Shown here piece after piece: positions 50,947-58,750 of a stretch of 64,000 nucleotides of DNA. Under the pieces are notes generated by a model. That model was given only the letters and a program-made list of their open reading frames with translations. It was not told the DNA's origin and made no database searches. How positions within the stretch are numbered: position 1 is the first letter of the stretch; each line of letters begins with the position of its first letter. The translations under genes and the position numbers were made by a program. The DNA lies in assembly GCA_039045975.1 (NCBI GenBank), contig JBCCJA010000009.1, positions 1 through 64,000 on the forward strand. The letters are read 5' to 3'. The stretch is from JBCCJA01 sp039045975. Lineage in GTDB: Bacteria; Planctomycetota; Planctomycetia; Planctomycetales; Planctomycetaceae.

Positions 50947-52755
50947 ATGCGTGCCTCCGTCCGACGCCGCGGCCCCTCGTTCTTGATCGTCGTGCTGGTC
51001 GCCGGCGCGGCCCTGTCGACGGCCGTCGCGGGCACGCTCGGCATTTTGCACGCGACGGGGCAGATCGACCTCGCGTCGCTGTTCGAGCCCGACAAGGGGC
51101 CGCGGGTCACGCTCGTCTCGAACGCCCGCCCGATCGCCGCCTACAGCCGCGTGACGCGGACCGACGTGATGAACCCCGAAACCGGCCAGTTGCACACGAT
51201 CGAGATGACCGCCGAGCAAGCCGTCGGCAGCCGGCTCGTCGCCGTCTCCGCCGACCGGGAAGAAGTCACCACGCGAGTGACGGCGGTCGAATTCGACGAC
51301 GCCGATCGCCCGCTGTTCGTCGGCGACGACGGGATCACCTACTCGATGGACCGCGTCACGAAGCTCGGCGGCGCGTTCGTGCACCACACCGACGCGATCG
51401 GGCGGGTCGTCCGGGCCGAGAAGTCGCCGAACTTCGCGTTCGCCGAATCGAGCTTCCTGCCGCAGGGCTCACGCCCCGGGATCGCGGGCGGGACGCCGCC
51501 CGGCATGCGGGCTTTGACGGTCGAGGCGGGCAAGATCGAGGGCGTGCACCTGCTCTCGACCGGCGACCGGGTCGACCTCGTCGCGGCGATCCCGGCGGAG
51601 CAGGCGGCGGCGTTCGACCGCTCGCAGGGCAACCGCCTGCCCGGCGGGGAACTGGTCGCCGACACGCGGCCGGGCAATTCCCGGACGCGTCGGGCGGAGG
51701 CCCGGGTCGTCGCCCGGAACGCGTACGTCGTCTCGGCAGTGACGACGCGGGCGCGGCCGATCACGTCGTCTTCGCTGACGCAGGGCACGACGTCGCGGAC
51801 CGTGCCGGTGCAAGAATTAGTCTTCGCCGTCGCCGAGGAGGACGTCTCCGGCTTCAGCGAGGCGCTCGCGATGAGCGTGCCGATCTCCTGCCTGTCGCTG
51901 TCGGGCATGAACGAAGAGGTCGCCGACACCGTGCCCGAAGGGTTCGTCGACGTGCCGGTCGGCGGGCGGGACATCGCGGCCTACTTCGCGATCTCGCGGG
52001 ACGACCTCGTCGACCCGAAGACGCGTCGGGAGCGGACGGTCAGGCTCCCGGCCGACGAGGTCGAAGACCGCAACATCGTCACCGACGCGTCGCGACTGCT
52101 CGGCCGCGTCCTCCGCCGCGACCGCATGAAGGGGCAGTTCTTCAGCGAGGACGACCTGCTCCCGCCCGGGACGCCGTCGGGCCTCGCCGCCGGGGTCCCG
52201 CCCGGCATGCGGATGATGATCCTCGAAGGCGGGCGGATCGTCGGGGCCGACGTCCTCCGCATCGGTGAGAGGTTCGACGTGATCGCGACGATCCCGCGGA
52301 GTCTCGCCGCGGACCGCAGGTCGCGGGTCGTGGAATCAGGTCCGGTCGGGCTCGGGGACCGGGCCGCGGTCCGCCCCGTGGCGGCGAACGCGGTCATCGT
52401 CGCGCCGGTCGGCTCGCCCGCGTTGCGGATGCTGCCCGCCGCGTCGGAAGAAGGCGGCGAGAACCGCATAGTGATCGCCGTCGCCGCCGGAGAAGTCCCG
52501 CAGTTGAGCGAAGCCGTCAACCTCGACTGGACGCTGACCGCGCTCGCCCGCGGCGCGGAAGCGGACGACCCGACGCCGCCCGTCCGGCCCGCCGCTCCGG
52601 GCGGGATGCTCGCCGAGGCCGGGCCGCCCGAGGCCTCCGCCGGCGTCTCGACGTACGACCCCTTCGCCGGCACGCAGTCGTTCGAGACGATCATCGGCGG
52701 CGAGCGGCAGCGGCGTTACTTCGTCCCGCCGACCGGCGCGGGGGCCGTCCGATGA
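50947..52755 (+). CDS. CpaB/RcpC-like pilus assembly protein with internal duplication
   Basis: A 602-residue periplasmic protein, twice the usual CpaB/RcpC length. One membrane helix at ~11-35 is followed by two related halves. RPIAAYSRVTRTDVMNPETG (61-80) recurs as RDIAAYFAISRDDLVDPKTR (341-360). PPGMRALTVEAGKIEGVHLL and GDRVDLVAAIP (184-216) recur as PPGMRMMILEGGRIVGADVL and GERFDVIATIP (418-450). Each half carries a SAF-like and a CpaB-type domain. CpaB links the secretin to the inner-membrane platform, so a fused dimer may replace a homodimer. Its TGA overlaps the ATG of the next gene. Confidence 0.87.
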   Translation: MRASVRRRGPSFLIVVLVAGAALSTAVAGTLGILHATGQIDLASLFEPDKGPRVTLVSNARPIAAYSRVTRTDVMNPETGQLHTIEMTAEQAVGSRLVAVSADREEVTTRVTAVEFDDADRPLFVGDDGITYSMDRVTKLGGAFVHHTDAIGRVVRAEKSPNFAFAESSFLPQGSRPGIAGGTPPGMRALTVEAGKIEGVHLLSTGDRVDLVAAIPAEQAAAFDRSQGNRLPGGELVADTRPGNSRTRRAEARVVARNAYVVSAVTTRARPITSSSLTQGTTSRTVPVQELVFAVAEEDVSGFSEALAMSVPISCLSLSGMNEEVADTVPEGFVDVPVGGRDIAAYFAISRDDLVDPKTRRERTVRLPADEVEDRNIVTDASRLLGRVLRRDRMKGQFFSEDDLLPPGTPSGLAAGVPPGMRMMILEGGRIVGADVLRIGERFDVIATIPRSLAADRRSRVVESGPVGLGDRAAVRPVAANAVIVAPVGSPALRMLPAASEEGGENRIVIAVAAGEVPQLSEAVNLDWTLTALARGAEADDPTPPVRPAAPGGMLAEAGPPEASAGVSTYDPFAGTQSFETIIGGERQRRYFVPPTGAGAVR

Positions 52756-54143
52756 GGCGGGGACGCCTTTTCAGCCCGAGCCGTAAGGCGTCGGGCCCGT
52801 ACACTGTCTCTCCCCGACGCCTCACGGCCGCGGCTGCCGTTTCGGCCCGTCGGGGGACGGTGCTGCTACTCGTCGCGTTGCTGCTGATCCCGCTGTTCGG
52901 GATCGCGGCGTTGGTGATCGACGTCGGCTTCGCCCGGCTGACCTACTTGCAAATGCGGACCGCGTCTGAGACGGCGTCACTCGAAGGACTGCGGTTCCGG
53001 GACGACCCGACAGTCGCCGAGGCCGACCGGGACCGCGGGCGTCGGGAGCGGGCCTCCGAGTCGGTAGGTCTCGTCTACGACGACGACCTCGACCCGTCCA
53101 ACGGCGACGTCCTCAACTACGGGGCCGGTCCGCTCCTGACGCTCTCCGACGGCGTCGAGGTGACGCCCGGGTTTTTCGCCTCGCGGCTGCTGTCGGTCCC
53201 GAATCCGTTCGTTTACGAGCCGACGAGCGCCGACCGCGGCGCGACCGGTTTGGAACTCAACCTGACGAACGACCCGGCCGGCGACCTGTTCGCCTCCGCC
53301 CGGTCGGTCGGCGCGGCCCCCGACCTGTTCACCGCGTCGTTGAGGCGTCTCGGCGTCGACGCGGCGGTCGCGGGCGTGCGGTCGTCGGGGCCGCGGCTGT
53401 CGGCGATTTTTTCCGTCGTCCTGCCGCTATTCGAAGAAACCGACTCCGGCCCAGACGCCGCGATCCGCGGACGCGGCATCGGCCTCGAAGTCCCCGACGT
53501 CACCGCGCCGTCGCCCCCCGACAACGACACCGTCGCCGGGACGCGGGCCGTCATGGCGGTCGGGGCGGCACAGAACGGGGCAGCCGTGCCGCTCGCCGGC
53601 GCGGGCGACTTCGTCCTCGAAGCGGTCGAGGCTATCGGCAGCGATCCCGACGAGCCGACCCCGCTACGACTGCCGTCGCCGGCGACGGCCGACCCGGTCG
53701 TCGCGTCGGTGATCGGCGGTGTCGTCTCCGCCGCCGGCGTGCGGATCGGCCACGCCGTCACGGACGGGACGTCGGAAGTGACGACCCTCGGCGACTCGCG
53801 GCCGACGACCGCGTCGCCCGTCACCGCGGCGGCCGGAACCGTCGCGTACGTACCGGTCGTGCCGCCGGTCGGGTCACCCACGGCCGACCTCGTCATCGGG
53901 TTCGTGCCGGTCACCTTCGTCGACGTCCCGGCCGGCGCCGTGCCCGACCCGTCGGCGGAGCAAGTCTTCGCGTTCGTCGTCGGCACCGACACGGTCGCGG
54001 CCGAGAACGCGACCGCCGTGCCGACGTCGCCGACGACGTCGGCCGTGTTCGAACTGCATTTCGCCTTCGCCTACGAAACGGACTTGGCGGGCGACGACGT
54101 CCCGACGGAGCAGACCCTGCTGGCCCCCGCGCTCGTGCGGTGA
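52752..54143 (+). CDS. TadG-like pilus protein
   Basis: A 463-residue protein with the TadG-type N-terminal anchor. ARRGTVLLLVALLLIPLFG and AALVIDVGFARLTYLQMRTASETASLEG form a hydrophobic helix and the pseudopilin-like segment. The large extracytoplasmic part is Val/Asp/Pro-rich and shows no vWA metal site, which some TadG proteins have. The first ~33 residues before the helix are unusual. Codons 8-28 are a palindromic repeat read in frame (FSPSRKASGP), so this leader may have been added by element insertion. The stop overlaps the TadZ-like gene start. Confidence 0.8.
   Translation: MRRGRLFSPSRKASGPYTVSPRRLTAAAAVSARRGTVLLLVALLLIPLFGIAALVIDVGFARLTYLQMRTASETASLEGLRFRDDPTVAEADRDRGRRERASESVGLVYDDDLDPSNGDVLNYGAGPLLTLSDGVEVTPGFFASRLLSVPNPFVYEPTSADRGATGLELNLTNDPAGDLFASARSVGAAPDLFTASLRRLGVDAAVAGVRSSGPRLSAIFSVVLPLFEETDSGPDAAIRGRGIGLEVPDVTAPSPPDNDTVAGTRAVMAVGAAQNGAAVPLAGAGDFVLEAVEAIGSDPDEPTPLRLPSPATADPVVASVIGGVVSAAGVRIGHAVTDGTSEVTTLGDSRPTTASPVTAAAGTVAYVPVVPPVGSPTADLVIGFVPVTFVDVPAGAVPDPSAEQVFAFVVGTDTVAAENATAVPTSPTTSAVFELHFAFAYETDLAGDDVPTEQTLLAPALVR
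52773..52835. repeat. Palindromic element, AGCCCGAGCCGTAAGGCG family, inside a gene
   Basis: The left arm AGCCCGAGCCGTAAGGCGTC (52773-52795) and its near-complement (52812-52835) are the same element type as at 4228 and 25871. Here it lies within the first 30 codons of the TadG-like gene, in frame, and codes for SPSRKASG. No stop interrupts it. Confidence 0.8.
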
Positions 54144-55342
54144 CAGAAGCCGAAAGCCAAGCCGTCGTGTCCGTCCCGATCCCCGTCGTCGTCGTCAGTC
54201 CCGAGCCCGGGTTCCTCGAAGAGTTCCGGGCCGCGATCGATTCGCTCGGCCGTGACGACGTCGTCCTCCACGAAGTCCCCGACGCCGGCGGGGCGGCCTC
54301 GGCGGTGCGGAGCCGTTCCCCGCGGCTGGTCGTCGTCGACCAGGCCGCCGACGGGATCGATCTCTCGTCGTTCGCGACGCAGCTGGGGGGCGATCGCGCC
54401 GACCTGCTGATCGCCGCGGTCTATCGGCCCGACGCGGCCGGCGGGTCGCAGGACGGCGTCGCGTTGATCGAAGCCGTCCGGGCCGGCGTCCACGACTTCC
54501 TCCGCCGGCCCGTCTCCAGCGTCGAACTGGGCGACGTGCTGGCCCGGGCCGCCGGGCCGGCCGCCGAGCGCCCGCATAGCCGCGGCCGCGTCGCGGCGTT
54601 CGTGAGTAATAAGGGCGGCGTGGGGAAGTCGACGCTCGCGGTCAATACGGCCGTCGGGCTCGCCCGCCGTCATCCCGACGACGTCCTGCTCGTCGACGCG
54701 TCGCTGCAACTGGGCGTGTGTTGTTCGATGCTCGACATCGTCCCGGAGACATCGCTGCTCGACGCGAGCCGGGAGCGGGACCGCCTCGACGGCACGCTGC
54801 TGCGTGAGCTCGCGATCCGTCACCCGTCGGGCCTGCACCTGCTCGCGACGCCGACCGACCCGGTCGCGGCGCTCGCGATCCCCGACGACGACATCGCCGC
54901 GGTCGTGACCGAGGCACGTCGTCATTATCGCTTCGTCGTGGTCGACACGTTCCCGCTGCTCGACGCGACCGTGATCGGCATTCTCGACCTCTGCGACGAC
55001 GTCGTCGTCGTCGCCGACCCGGTCGTCCCGACCGTGCGGGGCGTGGGCCGGTTCCTGAAGATGCTCGGCTCGGTCGGCGTGGCGGACGAACGAATCACCG
55101 TCGCGATCAACCGCGTCACGAACGCGACCGGGACGCCGTCCGTCGACGACATCGAGACGGTCTTCGGCCGCGCCGTCGATCACGTACTTCCGTACGAAAG
55201 CCGCGTGCTCGCTGCGGCGAACGTCGGCCGCCCGATCGCGTCTTCCTCCCCACGCCTCTCGAAATTCGTCGGCCGCCTGCGGGGCCTGGTCGACCGGATC
55301 GACGCGGAAGTTCCCTCCAGAAACGGCCGGGTGACGTCGTGA
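54140..55342 (+). CDS. TadZ/CpaE-like pilus localisation ATPase
   Basis: A 400-residue protein. An N-terminal receiver-like domain (residues ~10-130, e.g. IPVVVVSPEPGFLEEF and HDFLRRPVSS) is joined to a ParA/MinD ATPase. It has the deviant Walker A SNKGGVGKSTLAVN (~154-167), LLVDASLQLG, and VVDTFPLLDATV. The receiver domain seems atypical, with no clear phospho-Asp context. TadZ/CpaE places the Tad machine in the cell. It begins at a GTG within the TadG stop and ends overlapping the tadA start. Confidence 0.88.
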   Translation: MTEAESQAVVSVPIPVVVVSPEPGFLEEFRAAIDSLGRDDVVLHEVPDAGGAASAVRSRSPRLVVVDQAADGIDLSSFATQLGGDRADLLIAAVYRPDAAGGSQDGVALIEAVRAGVHDFLRRPVSSVELGDVLARAAGPAAERPHSRGRVAAFVSNKGGVGKSTLAVNTAVGLARRHPDDVLLVDASLQLGVCCSMLDIVPETSLLDASRERDRLDGTLLRELAIRHPSGLHLLATPTDPVAALAIPDDDIAAVVTEARRHYRFVVVDTFPLLDATVIGILDLCDDVVVVADPVVPTVRGVGRFLKMLGSVGVADERITVAINRVTNATGTPSVDDIETVFGRAVDHVLPYESRVLAAANVGRPIASSSPRLSKFVGRLRGLVDRIDAEVPSRNGRVTS

Positions 55343-56796
55343 GCATCGATCCCTCGGGTGAGACGAGTCTCGACGGCCCGCCCGCCGACGCACGATCGGT
55401 CCTCGCCCGCCGGACGCACCGCATGCCGGCCGCCCGGGTGCGGAAGCCGTCGAAACCGGCCGACGTCGCGGCGAACCGCGTCACGCCCGCCGAGCCGCCC
55501 GGCTTCGACTACCTCAGCGTCAAGGCCCGCCTGCACGGGCGACTGCTCGACGAGTTGGAAGAGCGTAACCTGCTCGACGCCGACGAGGACGCGCTGCTCG
55601 GCGTGATCCGCGACTACGTCGCCGCCGCGCTCGCCGAGGAGGACGTCCCGCTCAACGACGAGGAGCGGGCCCGGCTGGCCGACGACCTCGCCGAAGAGAC
55701 GCTCGGCGTCGGCCCGCTCGCGCCGCTGATGGCCGACCCGGCGATCACCGACGTGCTCGTCAACCGCGTCGACCGCGTCTTCATCGAACGCTTCGGCAAG
55801 CTGGAGAAGACCGCGATCCGTTTCCGGGACCAAGAACACCTCGTCCGCATCATCCAACGGATCGCGGCCCGCGTCGGCCGCCGGATCGACGAGGGCTCGC
55901 CGATGGTCGACGCGCGGCTGCCGGACGGCAGCCGCGTGAACGCCACGATCCCGCCGGTCACGCTCGACGGGCCGACGCTGTCGATCCGCCGCTTCGGCCG
56001 GCGACGGCTGCGGGCGGTCGACCTGCGGCAGCTGCAGATGTTCGACGAGGCGATGGCCGACGTGTTCCGGCTCGCGGTCGCGTCGCGGAAGAACGTCCTC
56101 GTCGCGGGCGGGACCGGGGCCGGGAAATCGACGCTGCTCGGCGCGATCGCCGAGGCGATCCCGACCGGCGAGCGGGTCATTACGATCGAAGACTCGGCCG
56201 AACTCGTGCTCGACCAAGAACACGTCATCCGCATGGAGACGCGGCCGCCGAACATCGAGGGACGCGGGAAGATCGCCGCCCGCGACCTCGTCATCAACGC
56301 GCTCCGCATGCGGCCCGACCGGATCATCGTCGGCGAGGTCCGCGGCGGCGAAGCGCTCGACATGCTGCAGGCGATGAACACCGGGCACGACGGCAGCCTG
56401 ACGACGGTCCACTCCAACAGCGCCCGCGACGGCTTGGCACGCCTGGAGACGATGGTGCTCATGTCCGGACTGGACCTGCCGTCGCGGGCCATCCGTGAGC
56501 AGATCGCCGCCGCGATCGATCTGGTCATTTACGTCCGCCGCTTCGAAGACGGCGTCCGACGCGTCGAGAGCGTCTCGGAACTGGTCGGCCTGGAGGGCAG
56601 CACCCCGCAGCTGAACGAGATCTACCGCTTCCGACGCCGCGGCATGGAAGGCCGGGCCGTCGCCGGCTGCTTCGAGCCGACCGGCATCGTACCGCGGTTC
56701 GTCGGAGAACTCCGCGACCGCGGCGAGGAAATCTCCCTCGAACCGTTCCGTGTGAGGCCGGCCGACGGCGGGGTCGGCGGGGAAGCGGTCACGTGA
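55339..56796 (+). CDS. tadA: Tad secretion ATPase (CpaF/TadA)
   Basis: A 485-residue traffic ATPase that powers pilin assembly and possibly retraction. The N-terminal ~55 residues are disordered. The helical N-domain (VGPLAPLMADPAITDVLVN) comes next, then LSIRRFG and Walker A LVAGGTGAGKSTLL (~256-267). The Asp box IEDSAEL, Walker B RIIVGEVRGGEALDML and the His box TGHDGSLTTVHSNS complete the CpaF pattern. GTG start overlaps the TadZ-like stop by 4 bases, and the gene ends in the same kind of overlap with tadB. Confidence 0.94.
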   Translation: MSIDPSGETSLDGPPADARSVLARRTHRMPAARVRKPSKPADVAANRVTPAEPPGFDYLSVKARLHGRLLDELEERNLLDADEDALLGVIRDYVAAALAEEDVPLNDEERARLADDLAEETLGVGPLAPLMADPAITDVLVNRVDRVFIERFGKLEKTAIRFRDQEHLVRIIQRIAARVGRRIDEGSPMVDARLPDGSRVNATIPPVTLDGPTLSIRRFGRRRLRAVDLRQLQMFDEAMADVFRLAVASRKNVLVAGGTGAGKSTLLGAIAEAIPTGERVITIEDSAELVLDQEHVIRMETRPPNIEGRGKIAARDLVINALRMRPDRIIVGEVRGGEALDMLQAMNTGHDGSLTTVHSNSARDGLARLETMVLMSGLDLPSRAIREQIAAAIDLVIYVRRFEDGVRRVESVSELVGLEGSTPQLNEIYRFRRRGMEGRAVAGCFEPTGIVPRFVGELRDRGEEISLEPFRVRPADGGVGGEAVT

Positions 56797-57656
56797 ACTT
56801 CGCGACGGTCATCGGCGGCGTGATCACCGGCACGGTCGGCCTGGCCGTGTTCGTCGCCGTCTGGCTGCGGCTCCGCGACGAACGGCTGGCGGCGGAACGC
56901 CTGACCGACGACGCGGTCTCGGCGGACGACGCCCCGGCACCCCGGCGGGCGAGACGTCTGTTCCGACGCTACCGCTGGATCGGGCCGCTCGCCGGGATCG
57001 CCGCCGGCTTCGCCGTCTGGGCCGCGACCGGGCTGGCGGTCGTCATCGCCGTCGCCGCCGGGCTCGTCACCGCGTTGCTCACGTCGCAGTTTCTCGACTT
57101 CCTCTACCAGCGTCGGCTGGCCCGACTCGAGGCCGACCTCGCCGACGCGATCGACCTGATGGTCGGATCGCTCGGCGCGGGCGTCGGCGCGACCGCAGCG
57201 ATCGACGCGGCCGCACGCGAGACCCGCGGCACGCTGAAGGCACTCCTGACCGACCTGCTCAACCGCATCCGCCTCGGCGACGCGCCCCGCGAAGTCTTCG
57301 AAGACCTCAACGACCGCGTCCCGAGAGAGACGTTCTTGCTGTTCTCGTCGACGCTGGCGATCCACTGGGAGGTCGGCGGTAGCCTCGCGCCGATCCTCGC
57401 GTCGGTCGGACGGACGATCCGCGACCGCATCGAAGTCGGCCGCAGGATCCGGACGAACACGACGCAGGCACGGCTTTCGGTCGTCGCGGTCATCGCACTG
57501 ACCTACTTCATCGCCTTCGTCGTGGGACGGTCCAACCCGGAACAGATGGAGGCATTCCTGTTCAGCGAAACCGCCGCCTGGTTCATCGCCGGATCGCTGT
57601 TGTTGCAGGCGCTCGGCGTGTTCTGGATGTCGCGGTTGGCGACGCCGAGGTTTTAG
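56793..57656 (+). CDS. tadB: Tad inner-membrane platform protein TadB
   Basis: A 287-residue type II secretion F-domain protein. Membrane helices lie at ~5-25 and ~62-95, and the cytoplasmic T2SSF region at ~105-240. That region includes LEADLADAIDLMVGSLGAG, LADAIDLM being the usual TadB/GspF landmark, and FLLFSSTLAIHWEVGGSLAPIL. Two more helices end the protein (VVAVIALTYFIAFVVG and WFIAGSLLLQALGVFWM). It forms a platform with TadC that is acted on by TadA. GTG start coupled to tadA. Confidence 0.92.
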   Translation: MNFATVIGGVITGTVGLAVFVAVWLRLRDERLAAERLTDDAVSADDAPAPRRARRLFRRYRWIGPLAGIAAGFAVWAATGLAVVIAVAAGLVTALLTSQFLDFLYQRRLARLEADLADAIDLMVGSLGAGVGATAAIDAAARETRGTLKALLTDLLNRIRLGDAPREVFEDLNDRVPRETFLLFSSTLAIHWEVGGSLAPILASVGRTIRDRIEVGRRIRTNTTQARLSVVAVIALTYFIAFVVGRSNPEQMEAFLFSETAAWFIAGSLLLQALGVFWMSRLATPRF

Positions 57657-57689
57657 ACCCGGACCTTTCTCGAAACCGACGTCCCGCGC

Positions 57690-58610
57690 ATGTCCCCCGA
57701 AATCCTCCTCCTCGCGTTCGTCTTCGTCGCGGCCGCGGTCGTACTGGGGGTGATTTGGTCCCGCATCGCCGCGGCGGGTGCGGCCCGGTCGCGGCTGTTC
57801 GACGAAACGCCGGAAGGGCCGGTCGACGTCGCCGAGCGGTTCGAACGCGCCGGCCCGCTCGCCCGCTGGTTGACGAAAGCCGGCTTCACCCGCCGTTCGG
57901 CTCCCGCGGTTTTCGTCACGGCGACTGTCGCGTGCGTCGCCACCGGGGCGACCGCGGCGACGCTGTTCGTGCTGCTCGACCTGCCCGCGTTGCTCGTCTC
58001 GGGGCTCGCACCGCTCGGAGTCGTCGGTGACGTCTTCATACCCGCGGCGGTCCTCGCGCCATGGATTTCGCTGCTCGTGTTCGGATTGATTCCGTATGTC
58101 GTCGTCAGCGCGTCACGGCGTGAGCGCGTGACGCGGATCGAACAGGACCTCCCGACCGCGCTGGAACTGATGGCGACACTCGGCGAGTCGGGCCTCGCGT
58201 TCGACACGGCGGTCGGACGCATTATCGAGACACGCCTCGGCACGCGGCCGCTCGCGACCGAGCTCCGCCGCTACCAGTCCGACATGCTCGCCGGCCGCCC
58301 CCGCACCGACGCGTTACGGCGTCTCGCCCGGCGGGTCGACGTTGCCGGCGTGTCGATCGTCGTTTCGGCACTCGTGCACGCCGACCAACTCGGGATGGGC
58401 ATCGCCGACGTCCTGCGGCGACAGGCCGACGACCTGCGGTCGCGTCGCCGCGAGCGGGCGAACGCCTTCGCGATGAGCCTGTCGGTCAAACTGCTGTTCC
58501 CGCTCGTGATCTGCTTCCTACCCGGCATCTTCTTGTGGACGCTGGGGCCGGTCTTCATCCAGCTGTTCCAGATCTCCGATTCGCTGCTCGGCCCGCAGCA
58601 GCTGCTCTGA
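57690..58610 (+). CDS. tadC: Tad inner-membrane platform protein TadC
   Basis: A 306-residue second F-domain protein. There is one N-terminal helix (LLLAFVFVAAAVVLGVIW), two more at ~75-135, and a T2SSF domain at ~150-280 (EQDLPTALELMATLGESGLAFDTAV). The domain contains ISIVVSALVHADQLGMGIADVL-type sequence, and a last helix reads KLLFPLVICFLPGIFLWTLGP. It pairs with TadB. A 33-base gap separates it from tadB; 140 non-coding bases follow before the secretin gene. Confidence 0.92.
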   Translation: MSPEILLLAFVFVAAAVVLGVIWSRIAAAGAARSRLFDETPEGPVDVAERFERAGPLARWLTKAGFTRRSAPAVFVTATVACVATGATAATLFVLLDLPALLVSGLAPLGVVGDVFIPAAVLAPWISLLVFGLIPYVVVSASRRERVTRIEQDLPTALELMATLGESGLAFDTAVGRIIETRLGTRPLATELRRYQSDMLAGRPRTDALRRLARRVDVAGVSIVVSALVHADQLGMGIADVLRRQADDLRSRRRERANAFAMSLSVKLLFPLVICFLPGIFLWTLGPVFIQLFQISDSLLGPQQLL

Positions 58611-58750
58611 CAGCAGGCCGTAAATCCGACGCGACCGTCCCGTTCCTGCAACTCGGTTGCAGCGGAACGACCGGCACGACCGATACAGGTCGAGACGACG
58701 AAGCGTCATCCGAACGCGACGTCGCACTGCCCGTACACGTGTGATGCGTC

